From assembly GCA_949514915.1 (NCBI GenBank), contig CATFLP010000047.1:1-54436 (forward strand): a stretch of 54,436 bases of DNA. Direction: 5' to 3'. Below the pieces are notes generated by a model. The model was not told the origin of the DNA, made no database searches, and saw only the letters and a list, made by a program, of their open reading frames with translations. Below are positions 27,185 through 35,686 of the stretch, piece by piece. Position numbers and translations under genes: made by a program. This stretch comes from Methanobacteriota archaeon. Its GTDB lineage: Archaea; Thermoplasmatota; Poseidoniia; Poseidoniales; Poseidoniaceae. The first letter of the stretch is position 1. Every line of letters starts with the position of its first letter.

Positions 27185-27772
27185 ATGTCTGGAGATTCTA
27201 GTGAAAAATTAAGAAAACTTCTTGATGGTGAATTGGATTTATCTGAAGCAGCTAACGACCCTATATTGGCCAGTTTAGCATCAAGAATTTATAATATTGA
27301 TATGGCTGAAGTACAACCTTCAGAAGAATTAAGTGTAGATGGAATAGAAAAATCAAATTTAAGTTTTGAACTACATGACAGTAGTAGTCCAGAAGCATTA
27401 GAAATGGAAATGCCTGAATTGCCGCCATTGGGTATACCTGAGGTAGGAGAAAAAGAACAAATAGAGGCGCCAAAAATATTGAAAATTAGTAGTTTATTAA
27501 TGATTGTAATAGGGCCAATAATTAGTTTATGTGCACTTCTTAATATCTTTGGAATATTTGGATTTTTAAAATCATGTGAAACTATTGTTGCAAATAATGG
27601 CTATTGTATTGATGGGGCTGATAGATTGAGTTGGCTTGCTATTGGGAGATTAAATCATATGGAAGGCTGGATCTATTCTGGATATTTTGGAATACCAACT
27701 ATTGTATTAATTTTATTTGGGGTTATAACAATGTTCGTGGGAATTCAACTAAGGATTTTTAGTAATGATTAG
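27185..27772 (+). CDS. Two-span membrane protein with acidic N-terminus, unknown
   Basis: Not recognised as a named family. The first 95 residues are acidic and probably disordered, with a short Pro-rich patch (MPELPPLGIPEVG). Two hydrophobic segments follow (about 101-130, ISSLLMIVIGPIISL; about 163-192, GIPTIVLILFGVITM). The loop between them holds two cysteines (SCETIVANNGYCIDG) that could form a disulfide if outside the cell. A G-rich ribosome site precedes the ATG. It lies 60 bases after the transaldolase gene on the same strand. Its stop overlaps the opposing proS stop by 4 bases (ttag shared). Confidence 0.72.
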   Translation: MSGDSSEKLRKLLDGELDLSEAANDPILASLASRIYNIDMAEVQPSEELSVDGIEKSNLSFELHDSSSPEALEMEMPELPPLGIPEVGEKEQIEAPKILKISSLLMIVIGPIISLCALLNIFGIFGFLKSCETIVANNGYCIDGADRLSWLAIGRLNHMEGWIYSGYFGIPTIVLILFGVITMFVGIQLRIFSND

Positions 27773-29295
27773 TAAGTTTTTGCAAGATATACTTTTCTAT
27801 CTGTTATTTTATTTGTGATGCAGCATTCTGATTTATTTATAGAGCCTTCAACAGAATCTCCTAAAAATGATAGTCCCGTGAGTTTTTCTATAGTTTCTGC
27901 ATCAGAATCAGTTCCATCAAACATAGTCCAGTAGATCTTATCTTCTTCTAAATTTTCTGATAAAATCCATTTTCCATTGTCATTGACTAATTTAGGTAAT
28001 TCTTTAACTGCTTCAACCAATCTTTCATTAGAATTTTCAATCATTTTCTCATGAATAGCATCTAGTCGTAAAACCACTTCAGTTTCCAAATCATCAAGTC
28101 CAATAGAAATTTTTCCACCAGTTCTTGATGAGCACATAATTGTATTAGCCTCCATATCTCTTGCACCAAAATCTAACCTTAATGGAACTCCTTTAATTTC
28201 CCAATCAAAATATTTCTGCCCTGGTCTTATATTTCTCATGTCTACATGAGTTCTAATACCAATTTTATTTAGCCTTTGAGAAATTTTAACAACTTCATTG
28301 TTGATTATTTCTGCATTATCTTTTGAAATTATTGGTATTAATACTATTTGATATGGACTTACAGATGGGGGCAATATTAACCCTGAATCATCTCCGTGCA
28401 TACCAATAATTGCGCCCAATAACCTTTCAGACATCCCGTATGTAGTTTGATGTACAAATGATTGCTTTCCTTCTTTGTTTTCGTACGTTATGTCAAATGC
28501 CTTAGCCCACTGATCTCTATAATGATGCACACTTGCAACTTGAAGTGTTCTCCCATTTGGCATTACTACATCAATTGCAATAGTATACCATGCGCCTGGA
28601 AATGTATCCCATACAGGTCTTTTTGAAACAATTACAGGTAATGCAAATTTATTCATTAATCTAGAAACGATTTCTAAATCTTCTTCAATTTGTTTTGTTG
28701 CATCATCTTCGTCAATATGTGCAGTATGTGCTTCAAAAAAGTGAATTTCTCTAACCCGAATGAATGAACGTGTTTGTTTTGTTTCATACCTAAACGTATT
28801 TACAGTTTGATAAATTTTTAGAGGTAGATCTGCATGGCTTCTAATCCATAGTGGAAACATAGTATACATCGCAGTTTCAGATGTTGGCCTTAGAAACATT
28901 GGGATGTCCAATTCATTTTCGCCAGCGTGTTTAACCCAATAAACTTCTTTTTTGAATCCAGCCTCGTCTTCTTCATCTCTTAATTCGTCAGGATTTACTC
29001 CTTTTTCTCTAGCTCTTTTTAGTAAGGAAACCAGTCTATTTTCTTTTTCTAATAAATCTTCAGGTATTAGTAATGGGAAATTACACTCTCCGTGACCAGT
29101 ATTTTCCATTTCTAAATGGGTATGAGAGTCAATAAGTTTCATGGTTTTCCAACCATATGGCCTCCAAACATCCATTCCTTTGATTGGATATCTTTTATCA
29201 ATTAATTCTGAAGCTTCAACTATAAATGGATACCATTCATTAAAATTTGATTTGGGTGGAATTCCGCTTTTTGCTTTAAAATTTCCTTTACCCAT
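27769..29295 (-). CDS. proS: Prolyl-tRNA synthetase, archaeal/eukaryotic type
   Basis: Class II synthetase of the archaeal/eukaryotic-like branch, without the bacterial INS editing domain. Motif 2 region is visible as TFRYETKQTRSFIRVREIHFFEAHTA-like sequence at about 165-190; the adjacent PMFLRPTSETAMYTMF (about 130-145) binds the substrate, and motif 3 appears as GMHGDDSGLILPP near 300. The C-terminal zinc-like/anchor domain ends with Tyr (LAKTY), a conserved feature of this group whose terminal Tyr folds back to the active site. Cysteines near the C-terminus (ECCITN) may bind zinc. ATG 29295 is preceded by GAGGGATAGG. The gene is full length at 508 aa. Confidence 0.96.
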   Translation of the reverse strand: MGKGNFKAKSGIPPKSNFNEWYPFIVEASELIDKRYPIKGMDVWRPYGWKTMKLIDSHTHLEMENTGHGECNFPLLIPEDLLEKENRLVSLLKRAREKGVNPDELRDEEDEAGFKKEVYWVKHAGENELDIPMFLRPTSETAMYTMFPLWIRSHADLPLKIYQTVNTFRYETKQTRSFIRVREIHFFEAHTAHIDEDDATKQIEEDLEIVSRLMNKFALPVIVSKRPVWDTFPGAWYTIAIDVVMPNGRTLQVASVHHYRDQWAKAFDITYENKEGKQSFVHQTTYGMSERLLGAIIGMHGDDSGLILPPSVSPYQIVLIPIISKDNAEIINNEVVKISQRLNKIGIRTHVDMRNIRPGQKYFDWEIKGVPLRLDFGARDMEANTIMCSSRTGGKISIGLDDLETEVVLRLDAIHEKMIENSNERLVEAVKELPKLVNDNGKWILSENLEEDKIYWTMFDGTDSDAETIEKLTGLSFLGDSVEGSINKSECCITNKITDRKVYLAKTY

Positions 29296-29331
29296 ACCTA
29301 TCCCTCTGACATGTCTTCAAATAATTTTTTT

Positions 29332-30528
29332 TTAATTGTTCTCTATTAGTAATCTAATTGCATTGGAAATCTCACTATTTGTTGATAATGCAAAATGGTC
29401 TCCGTTTCTCAGAATCAAATGAGCTCTATTCTTTGAATTATCGTTAATGTCTTCCAATCTATTTGCTATTACGGCATTTAATTCATTCCTTTCAACAAAT
29501 GATGTAGCTTTTGTAATTAATTCTTTTAATTTAATATTTGATTCTAGTTTAAATCCTATTCTAAATGAATCTTCAACCTCATTTTTTAACTCTTCAAGAT
29601 GCTTGGAAGATTTATTTAATTTGAATATTATTTCTTCATTCCCACTAGGAAATTTTCCATCGATAAGATCATTATTTACATAATCCAAAACAGCAGCACT
29701 ATGAATCCAGACATCAATAGAACATTTTGCTAATGCTTTTAATTCAAGTAACATTTCATGAGGTTCAGGTGCGTTAATAATCAAAGGTAATTTATACTCA
29801 TGTGTATAACTCCTTTCTCCAGAAACTATTGTAACTTCATGCCCCCAACGATGTAACCTAGATGCAATTTCAAAACCAGTTTTTCCAGATGAAGTATTTT
29901 TAACATATCTTATGTCGTCAAGATAACTTATTGTTGATCCAAGAGTAATCACAATATTTTTCCTATTTTCTAAGTAACTATTTACATGATAGGAGAAATT
30001 TGCCACAATACTAACAGAATCGGGTTGTTTTGATTTATTTTCATCAATTTCACCCCAAAATAATTTGAATCCCTGATCATTTAATTGCTTACTTAAAACC
30101 TGCGTCATCGAGTCATCTGCAAGTACTTGATGCATGCTAGGGATAAGCATAACGGGTATTTTATTGACTTTTGCTGCAGATATGGCCATTAGGAGTGGGC
30201 TGTCTACAACACCATTGCATATTTTCGCCATAATATTTCTTGTCGAGGGGGCTAATAGTATCCCATCATAATTTTTTAACCCTGTCATTTTGTGCTCCCA
30301 ATCACAAATAACTTCACAATCTCCTGCCCAAGAAACTGCTAATGGCGTAATTATTTTTTGTGCTGAATTAGTCATAATTACAGTAATTTTAGCACCATAT
30401 CTCCTTAATTCTCTTAATAATTTAACACTTTCAGTTGCAGCAATACCGCCACTAATTCCGAGAAGTATATTCTTGCCTTTTAATGAATCTCCTTTTGTTT
30501 CAACACCAAGGTCATTCATCTCGCGCAT
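29332..30528 (-). CDS. coaBC: Bifunctional CoaBC (phosphopantothenoylcysteine synthetase/decarboxylase)
   Basis: Coenzyme A biosynthesis enzyme that joins 4'-phosphopantothenate to cysteine (CoaB) and decarboxylates the product (CoaC). The N-terminal flavodoxin-like CoaC domain shows LLGISGGIAATESVKLL (about 22-38) and LLAPSTRNIMAKICNGVVD (about 90-108), the flavin and substrate motifs. The CoaB domain begins near 195 with ITLGSTISYLDDIRYV and NTSSGKTGFEIA, the nucleotide-binding region. At 398 aa both domains are complete. ATG 30528 has no clear ribosome site, and a second ATG lies three codons later. It is downstream of nothing on its strand within 90 bases, so it probably has its own promoter. 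Confidence 0.93.
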   Translation of the reverse strand: MREMNDLGVETKGDSLKGKNILLGISGGIAATESVKLLRELRRYGAKITVIMTNSAQKIITPLAVSWAGDCEVICDWEHKMTGLKNYDGILLAPSTRNIMAKICNGVVDSPLLMAISAAKVNKIPVMLIPSMHQVLADDSMTQVLSKQLNDQGFKLFWGEIDENKSKQPDSVSIVANFSYHVNSYLENRKNIVITLGSTISYLDDIRYVKNTSSGKTGFEIASRLHRWGHEVTIVSGERSYTHEYKLPLIINAPEPHEMLLELKALAKCSIDVWIHSAAVLDYVNNDLIDGKFPSGNEEIIFKLNKSSKHLEELKNEVEDSFRIGFKLESNIKLKELITKATSFVERNELNAVIANRLEDINDNSKNRAHLILRNGDHFALSTNSEISNAIRLLIENN

Positions 30529-30617
30529 GTACTTGCGTAATTATCTTCGCACAAAAGCAAAACGGTTGAAAATTATCTCGATGGGTTCAGAAAGTATGAC
30601 TTTCTGGGGCTATATTG

Positions 30618-31217
30618 ATGGATGATTTGGTGCCAGCAGGAAGTACTCCTGATCAATGGGATGGTCCAATGGAAGGAATTCATAAACAAATATCATTCAT
30701 GTTATTAATGACATCAATTTTATTTGCAATGATCGTTGGGAATTTTAGCCAATTATCCTATTTTATTATGATTTTTCTATTCGTAATGTTGACAATTCAA
30801 ATTATAGTATGGTCCTCATTTAAGAGAAAATCAAAGAATGCATTAATGCCAGCAATGCTTAATCTGCTTTTCTCAATTGTATTATTTTCATTAGTTTCTA
30901 TTTATTTCATTTCTTTTGGAATTACTTTCGGAGATATCTTGTTTTTGTTAATTGGAATAATTACACTATATACGACTACGACATCTTGGAGAAGGTTGGG
31001 TATTTTAAGAGATCCAGTTTATCAAGCATGGTATTATGGGTATAAGATTGATGTTAATGCTATGTCATTTGGTAATGAAGTAGTGGCAAGTTGTTATAAT
31101 TGTGAATCTATTTTAGCAATCGAAATAGAAAAGTTCACACTGGACTTAAAATGCCCTACTTGCAATTTAAATTTAGTTTCGAATGAAACAATATTTGAAT
31201 TGTCTGAGGAAGAATGA
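30618..31217 (+). CDS. Four-span membrane protein with C-terminal zinc ribbon, unknown
   Basis: Unrecognised 199-aa protein. Four hydrophobic segments run from about residue 25 to 125 as two closely spaced hairpins. The C-terminal 40 residues contain two CxxC pairs (CYNCES and CPTCNLN) separated by about 20 residues, a likely cytosolic zinc ribbon. This membrane-plus-ribbon layout is common among uncharacterised archaeal proteins. The ORF track uses TTG 30615; ATG 30618 directly follows and is preferred. Its stop directly abuts the stop of the opposing actin-like gene. Confidence 0.75.
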   Translation: MDDLVPAGSTPDQWDGPMEGIHKQISFMLLMTSILFAMIVGNFSQLSYFIMIFLFVMLTIQIIVWSSFKRKSKNALMPAMLNLLFSIVLFSLVSIYFISFGITFGDILFLLIGIITLYTTTTSWRRLGILRDPVYQAWYYGYKIDVNAMSFGNEVVASCYNCESILAIEIEKFTLDLKCPTCNLNLVSNETIFELSEEE

Positions 31218-32246
31218 TTATCTCGAAGATAATGTTAGATTTTTCCACATTTCTTGCGGTACTTCCATACTTAACCTAAGTCCTCCTAGAGCACCTAATT
31301 TAACAGGGTCATCTACGGTATGTACCTTTACTTTCCCTAAATCGGATAATTTTCCTTCAATCATAGCGCCTAGTCCTCTTATGCCGCTACCTCCTCCTCC
31401 AAGTATCATATTTTGTCTAAATTGGTTATGGTATTCTGGATTAGCTGAACTAATTAATGATTTCACATTTGAAACGATAGGATCTATTATTGTTTCACAT
31501 GCCCTTGCAATGCAATCAGTTATATCTAACCTCATTGCTTTACCTTCAACACTAAAATCAACAAGAACTGGTTTCTTTGGCATTGCAGATTGTGTGAAAC
31601 TGTGTTTCTCTTTCCATCTTCTAGCCATATCTTTTGTTATTTGTGCTCCATGATATTTCTTTTGAATTTCTGAAATTAATTGCTCGTCGATATAATCTCC
31701 AGCGTAAGCCATGTGCAATTGGTCCTCTGGTTCAGGAATTGTACCATATACACGGCAAATATCTGTTGTACCTGCGCCTATGTCAATTACTAAGGTGTGC
31801 TCAATCATATCTAGTGCATATGCAACAGCAAATGGTTCTGAAATAATCATACAAGCGTTAACTGAACCAGCCGCAGCGTCAAAAATTGCAGTTTTATCAA
31901 CAAAACTTGCTTCTGCTGGAGCACCAATTACAGCAACAACATTGTCGTAATCTTCTGGTCCTGCCAACTCAATCATATGGTGAATAAAGTGTGCAATGAA
32001 TTTTTTATCTTCTTGACTATCTTTAATTACACCATGTTGTAATGGCCTATAAAGATCTAATGCCAATCTATTTTTCAGTGCTTCTTCACCAAATAAAACG
32101 TCTCTTCTCAAAAAATTTCTAGCAATTGCATCTTTTGGTGTACCTATTACTGTCAATAATTCTTCTTCGTGTCCTGCACTTGATACCATAACAGAACGGA
32201 ACGTACCTAAATCTACGCCGATATACAATGTTTCATCCTTAGCCAT
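31218..32246 (-). CDS. Actin-family ATPase of the MreB/MamK type
   Basis: Bacterial-type actin homologue of 342 aa. Phosphate 1 motif GVDLGTFRS lies at residues 10-18, phosphate 2 VIDIGAGTTDIC at about 153-164 and the adenosine-binding GGGGSGIRGLG at about 290-300. From memory, several segments resemble magnetosome actin MamK more than MreB: PKDAIARNFL, PLQHGVIKD, IPEPEDQ with AGDYIDEQL, and the late PQEMW. There is no amphipathic N-terminal helix of the E. coli MreB type. It follows the TerB/zinc-ribbon gene after 70 bases on the same strand, and AAGGT precedes the ATG. A cytoskeletal or positioning role is likely. No magnetosome genes are in this window, so a magnetosome role is not claimed. 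Confidence 0.85.
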   Translation of the reverse strand: MAKDETLYIGVDLGTFRSVMVSSAGHEEELLTVIGTPKDAIARNFLRRDVLFGEEALKNRLALDLYRPLQHGVIKDSQEDKKFIAHFIHHMIELAGPEDYDNVVAVIGAPAEASFVDKTAIFDAAAGSVNACMIISEPFAVAYALDMIEHTLVIDIGAGTTDICRVYGTIPEPEDQLHMAYAGDYIDEQLISEIQKKYHGAQITKDMARRWKEKHSFTQSAMPKKPVLVDFSVEGKAMRLDITDCIARACETIIDPIVSNVKSLISSANPEYHNQFRQNMILGGGGSGIRGLGAMIEGKLSDLGKVKVHTVDDPVKLGALGGLRLSMEVPQEMWKNLTLSSR

Positions 32247-32316
32247 CTCTATCGTACCTTCCTATGGGTGTCGGTATATCAACTTGCGCAAAAATCGCAA
32301 AGACTAGAACTGAAGA

Positions 32317-33261
32317 TTATACCCAATTTTCGCATGATTCACAATACCATGCACTATGTTCTGGGTAGAGTAATGCCATTGAATTGCAAACAGTACATTC
32401 CTTCATTACATCATCACCAAACATGGCCCTTACAATATGCACATGTTCATCTTCTGAAATTTTTAATGCCTGCCTCATTGACCAAAGCATTTGATCTTCA
32501 CTAGGGGTGATAATTCCGTCAGCTAATGCTAATTTTATAACTTCTTGATAATCTTGTAATGTCATGCCTCTAGCATCTAATTCAACCCCCTGTTTTTCAG
32601 CAACCATGTCTTTTCCACCAGGGTCATCTACGAAAATTACAAGAGAATCTGGATTTAAACTAGAGTCTCTTAATTCAAAAACAACTCTATTTGAATCTGA
32701 AAAAGCATGAACTAATGAACTTCTTTTATTGATTATGGATGCTATATTCCTTGCCGTTTGCTCTGGAGTTTTACCTTTCCTCCATCCTGATTCATCGTCA
32801 TAGTCAAGAGTGTAAAATTCAGTTCCTTTTCCTGGGTATTCTAATCTTATTTCTTCACCACCATCAAAATCATTAGTTAGTAAAGAAACACTCCCAATTT
32901 CAGTATGCTGTATGTTATCTTCATCATCAAAAGAGATCATAAGAGGTTTTCTTTCTTCTTCTGCGGCATTGTATGTTCCTTGCAATCCAGACATCCATTT
33001 TTGCTCTAATCTTTGTAAACTTGCTTCCTGTTCACTAGATAGATTTTGATCAATACCTAGCATTTTTTGTAATTCGCCACCTTCTTCAAGTTCTTTTCTA
33101 ATCCGCTCTTGTTCGACGGGATCATGTATTTGTTGATTTTCGTTAGCAGTATCTCTTTCATCAGATTCTAGCAATGCTCTACGTTCAGCAAAAGCATCAT
33201 CAATGGCTTCATGATTCTCTAAATTTTCTTTTGATTCTCTTCGCCCCTTTCGAATTGCCAT
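32317..33261 (-). CDS. Protein with TerB-like region and C-terminal zinc ribbon, unknown
   Basis: A 314-aa protein not assigned to a named family. The N-terminal 110 residues are highly charged and helical. A middle domain follows (about 110-225) with beta-rich, Asp-rich text. Residues about 233-278 (YQEVIKLALADGIITPSEDQ and the following LKISEDEH) resemble TerB-type helical domains, with the acidic DG...TPSE..M pattern. The last 30 residues hold a zinc ribbon with CTVC and CESC. It sits 74 bases downstream of the thiolase and 70 bases upstream of the actin-like gene on the same strand, so it may act with the actin. TerB-like domains are often found in membrane- or stress-linked complexes. 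Confidence 0.75.
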   Translation of the reverse strand: MAIRKGRRESKENLENHEAIDDAFAERRALLESDERDTANENQQIHDPVEQERIRKELEEGGELQKMLGIDQNLSSEQEASLQRLEQKWMSGLQGTYNAAEEERKPLMISFDDEDNIQHTEIGSVSLLTNDFDGGEEIRLEYPGKGTEFYTLDYDDESGWRKGKTPEQTARNIASIINKRSSLVHAFSDSNRVVFELRDSSLNPDSLVIFVDDPGGKDMVAEKQGVELDARGMTLQDYQEVIKLALADGIITPSEDQMLWSMRQALKISEDEHVHIVRAMFGDDVMKECTVCNSMALLYPEHSAWYCESCENWV

Positions 33262-33335
33262 ATGTTGCGTTAAATGCGTTGATATTATGATACTATCGTA
33301 CTAAACACATATTTCTAAGGTCTGTTGATAATAAA

Positions 33336-34499
33336 TCAATTATAATTTTCTAAAATAGTTGCAATGCCCATACCCCCTCCAATGCACATTGTTGCAAGAG
33401 AGTATTGAGTATCTAATCTATTCATCAACATTGCTGCCTTTCCTGTTATTCTTGCACCACTTGCACCTAATGGATGCCCTATGGATAATGCCCCCCCATC
33501 AACATTTACCTTTTCAGTGTCTATGTTTAAGGAATTTATTACTGCAAGTGATTGAGATGAAAAAGCTTCATTCAATTCAATTACTCCTATATCATTCATT
33601 TCTATATTTGCTCTCTTTAGTACTTTTTTAGATGCTTCAACAGGACCCATGCCCATATATGATGGAGAGCAACCTGTAACAGCGGTGCTTGTTATTTTTG
33701 CAATAGGGGTCATATTATTTTTTAATGCATAATCTTCAGAGCAAATTATTGTAAATGCGGCTCCGTCAGTTAATGGTGATGATGTTGCTGCAGTTACCGT
33801 GCCGTTTTCAATAAATGCAGGTTTTAATTTTTTCATTGATTCTAAATTAGTATTTTCCCTAATGCATTCATCTTTAATCAACGTTCCTTCAGGAGTTTCA
33901 ATTGATATTAATTCCTCCTCGAAATACCCCTTTTTATATGCATAGGCTGCTTTTTTATGGCTTTCCATAGCAAAAACTTCTTGTTCCTCTCTACTAATAG
34001 AATATTTTTTTGCAACATTTTCCGCAGTGGTCCCCATTGAAATATACGCATCATTTCCATTATATTTTTGTGGACTATTGGTATCGGGAGATAATAAGGG
34101 ATTGGGTGTAAAATTAAATCCTCCTCTCATTACTCTTGACATTGATTCAACACCACCACAAAGAAATATTTCTCCAGCACCCATGCTTATTGATCCACAA
34201 GCCATATGGATTGTTTGCATTGAAGAACCACACAATCTGTTTGTTGTTGAAGCAGGGATTTTATTCGGCAGACCTGATAAATAAGTAATAATTCTGCCAA
34301 TATTATTTCCTTGCTCACCTTCTGGATAGGCACACCCAAGAAGTAAATCTTCCAAATCACCAGTAACAATATTGTTTTTAGAAATTAAGCCCCTTACTAC
34401 TTCAGCTGAAAAATCATCAGGCCTAACATCCTTTAATGCACCCCTATGTGCTTTCGCAAAAGGAGTCCTTAGGAATCCTGCAATAACTGGTACAGCCAT
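33336..34499 (-). CDS. Acetyl-CoA acetyltransferase / thiolase
   Basis: Thiolase of the AtoB/FadA class, cleaving 3-ketoacyl-CoA or condensing two acetyl-CoA. The nucleophile Cys is in NRLCGSSMQTIH (about residue 87), the conserved NEAFSSQ lies near 328, GHPLGASGARI near 358 and the second catalytic Cys in MCIGGGMG near 377. The ORF track begins 19 codons earlier, but family alignment (MAVPVIAGFLRTPF) points to ATG 34499, giving 387 aa. A true fatty-acid thiolase versus the acetoacetyl-CoA step of the mevalonate route cannot be told apart here. Archaeal acetoacetyl-CoA thiolases usually sit with HMG-CoA synthase and a DUF35 protein, and neither is adjacent, so beta-oxidation or amino-acid breakdown is somewhat favoured. 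Confidence 0.94.
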   Translation of the reverse strand: MAVPVIAGFLRTPFAKAHRGALKDVRPDDFSAEVVRGLISKNNIVTGDLEDLLLGCAYPEGEQGNNIGRIITYLSGLPNKIPASTTNRLCGSSMQTIHMACGSISMGAGEIFLCGGVESMSRVMRGGFNFTPNPLLSPDTNSPQKYNGNDAYISMGTTAENVAKKYSISREEQEVFAMESHKKAAYAYKKGYFEEELISIETPEGTLIKDECIRENTNLESMKKLKPAFIENGTVTAATSSPLTDGAAFTIICSEDYALKNNMTPIAKITSTAVTGCSPSYMGMGPVEASKKVLKRANIEMNDIGVIELNEAFSSQSLAVINSLNIDTEKVNVDGGALSIGHPLGASGARITGKAAMLMNRLDTQYSLATMCIGGGMGIATILENYN

Positions 34500-34589
34500 A
34501 AACCTCGGAAAGCAGAACACTTTGTGAACCTCTCGGTTATAATATTGTGACCGCATCGATTATGAATAAGACCCTTGTCGCCTTGACTA

Positions 34590-35273
34590 ATGTTGAGAAA
34601 AAGTAAACACGGATATTTCAAAGGTTCTAATTGCCCAGTATCCAATGAAGAAGGAAAATTCATTATGAGCGATAAGGAATCAGATAAATTAGGCAGGGTT
34701 TTAGCCTTAGTATTAAGGCACGCCCCTGAAAAATTTGATGTTGAAATGGATATTAATGGCTGGGTTGATGTAAATGCCCTATGCGATGGGATCAAAGCTC
34801 AAAGGAGAGATTTCGAAAGATGGCTAAAACCATGGCATTTTGAAGCAGTTGCTATCACTGAAGAAAAAGGAAGATATGAGGTTGAAGGCCAAAGAATCAG
34901 AGCCACATATGGCCATAGCATTGAAATCGAAATAGACTTGCCAACAGACGACATCCCAGATTCATTATTTTATCCTGTTGATCCAGATGAAGTAGAGGAC
35001 ATAATTAAGTTGGGAATTAAAGGAGGAGACAGAAGGCATGTTCATTTATCTAAATCAGTATCTAAAGCGCACGAAGCAGGTAGAGTAAGGATTAACTCAC
35101 CATCAATTGTTGAAGTTGATGCAATTCGTGCAATAGCAGATGGTATAGACATTTACAGGGCAGGAAAACTAGTGTTTTTAACAGAAGGAGTCCCCCCTCA
35201 ATATTTATTCAAGGTTTCATCAGACGATCCTGATTTAATCGAAGTTCTTGAAAAATTAGAAGAAGAAGAATGA
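34590..35273 (+). CDS. kptA: RNA 2'-phosphotransferase, KptA/Tpt1 family
   Basis: NAD-dependent enzyme that removes a splice-junction 2'-phosphate from RNA, made as ADP-ribose 1'',2''-cyclic phosphate. The N-terminal winged-helix part contains LGRVLALVLRHAPEKF and GWVDVNALCDGI, and the ADP-ribosyl-binding part has ATYGHSIEI, RRHVHLSKSVSKAHEAG and the late VPPQYL. The Arg-His-x-x-Arg tetrad residues are present in these blocks. Archaeal KptA proteins often start with a small zinc-binding segment; here SKHGYFKGSNCPVSNEEGKF keeps the frame but has only one cysteine, so metal binding is probably lost. Length is 227 aa. The gene is divergent from the thiolase and abuts the opposing small zinc-ribbon gene. 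Confidence 0.94.
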   Translation: MLRKSKHGYFKGSNCPVSNEEGKFIMSDKESDKLGRVLALVLRHAPEKFDVEMDINGWVDVNALCDGIKAQRRDFERWLKPWHFEAVAITEEKGRYEVEGQRIRATYGHSIEIEIDLPTDDIPDSLFYPVDPDEVEDIIKLGIKGGDRRHVHLSKSVSKAHEAGRVRINSPSIVEVDAIRAIADGIDIYRAGKLVFLTEGVPPQYLFKVSSDDPDLIEVLEKLEEEE

Positions 35274-35621
35274 TTATTTTTTATATCCACAAGATTCACA
35301 AAATCCGAGATCTTCGGTAAAATCTGCTTCACATTTAGGACATTTTTGTTTTGCATCATCGATATTGTGCATAGAATTATTCTGGTTTGCCTCTTGTTTT
35401 TTCCTCAAGACTCTTACCGCATCTTTTTCTCTAAACATAGTTTCAAGTCCTAATATTTTCCTTTCTTCTAACTTTTTAAGATATTTCAAACCCTCTTGAA
35501 TAGCTACTTCTATTTGCCATTGCCGATGCTCTTTAGCTTGTAAATCCAAAATCTCTGAAGTTTCTTCAAGTTCTGCTTGTAAATGCCTAATAAACAAATC
35601 TATCTCTGAATCTCCCTCCAT
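35274..35621 (-). CDS. Coiled-coil zinc-ribbon protein, unknown
   Basis: A 115-aa protein. Residues about 8-75 form a charged amphipathic helix likely to be a coiled coil, with a Lys/Arg-rich end. The C-terminus has a compact zinc ribbon with CPKCEA and CESCGYKK separated by about 11 residues. No family assignment is possible beyond this. Stand-alone and divergent from IPK; its stop is directly next to the kptA stop. Confidence 0.72.
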   Translation of the reverse strand: MEGDSEIDLFIRHLQAELEETSEILDLQAKEHRQWQIEVAIQEGLKYLKKLEERKILGLETMFREKDAVRVLRKKQEANQNNSMHNIDDAKQKCPKCEADFTEDLGFCESCGYKK

Positions 35622-35686
35622 AATTTAACACTCTCAAACCTTCCTGAAGCCACATTGCATATTAGATTGTGCTTTTACGGAGGTAT

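Noticed and set aside
31218-32246. Claim of a magnetosome island
   Set aside because: Only an actin with MamK-like features is present; none of the other magnetosome genes appears in the window.
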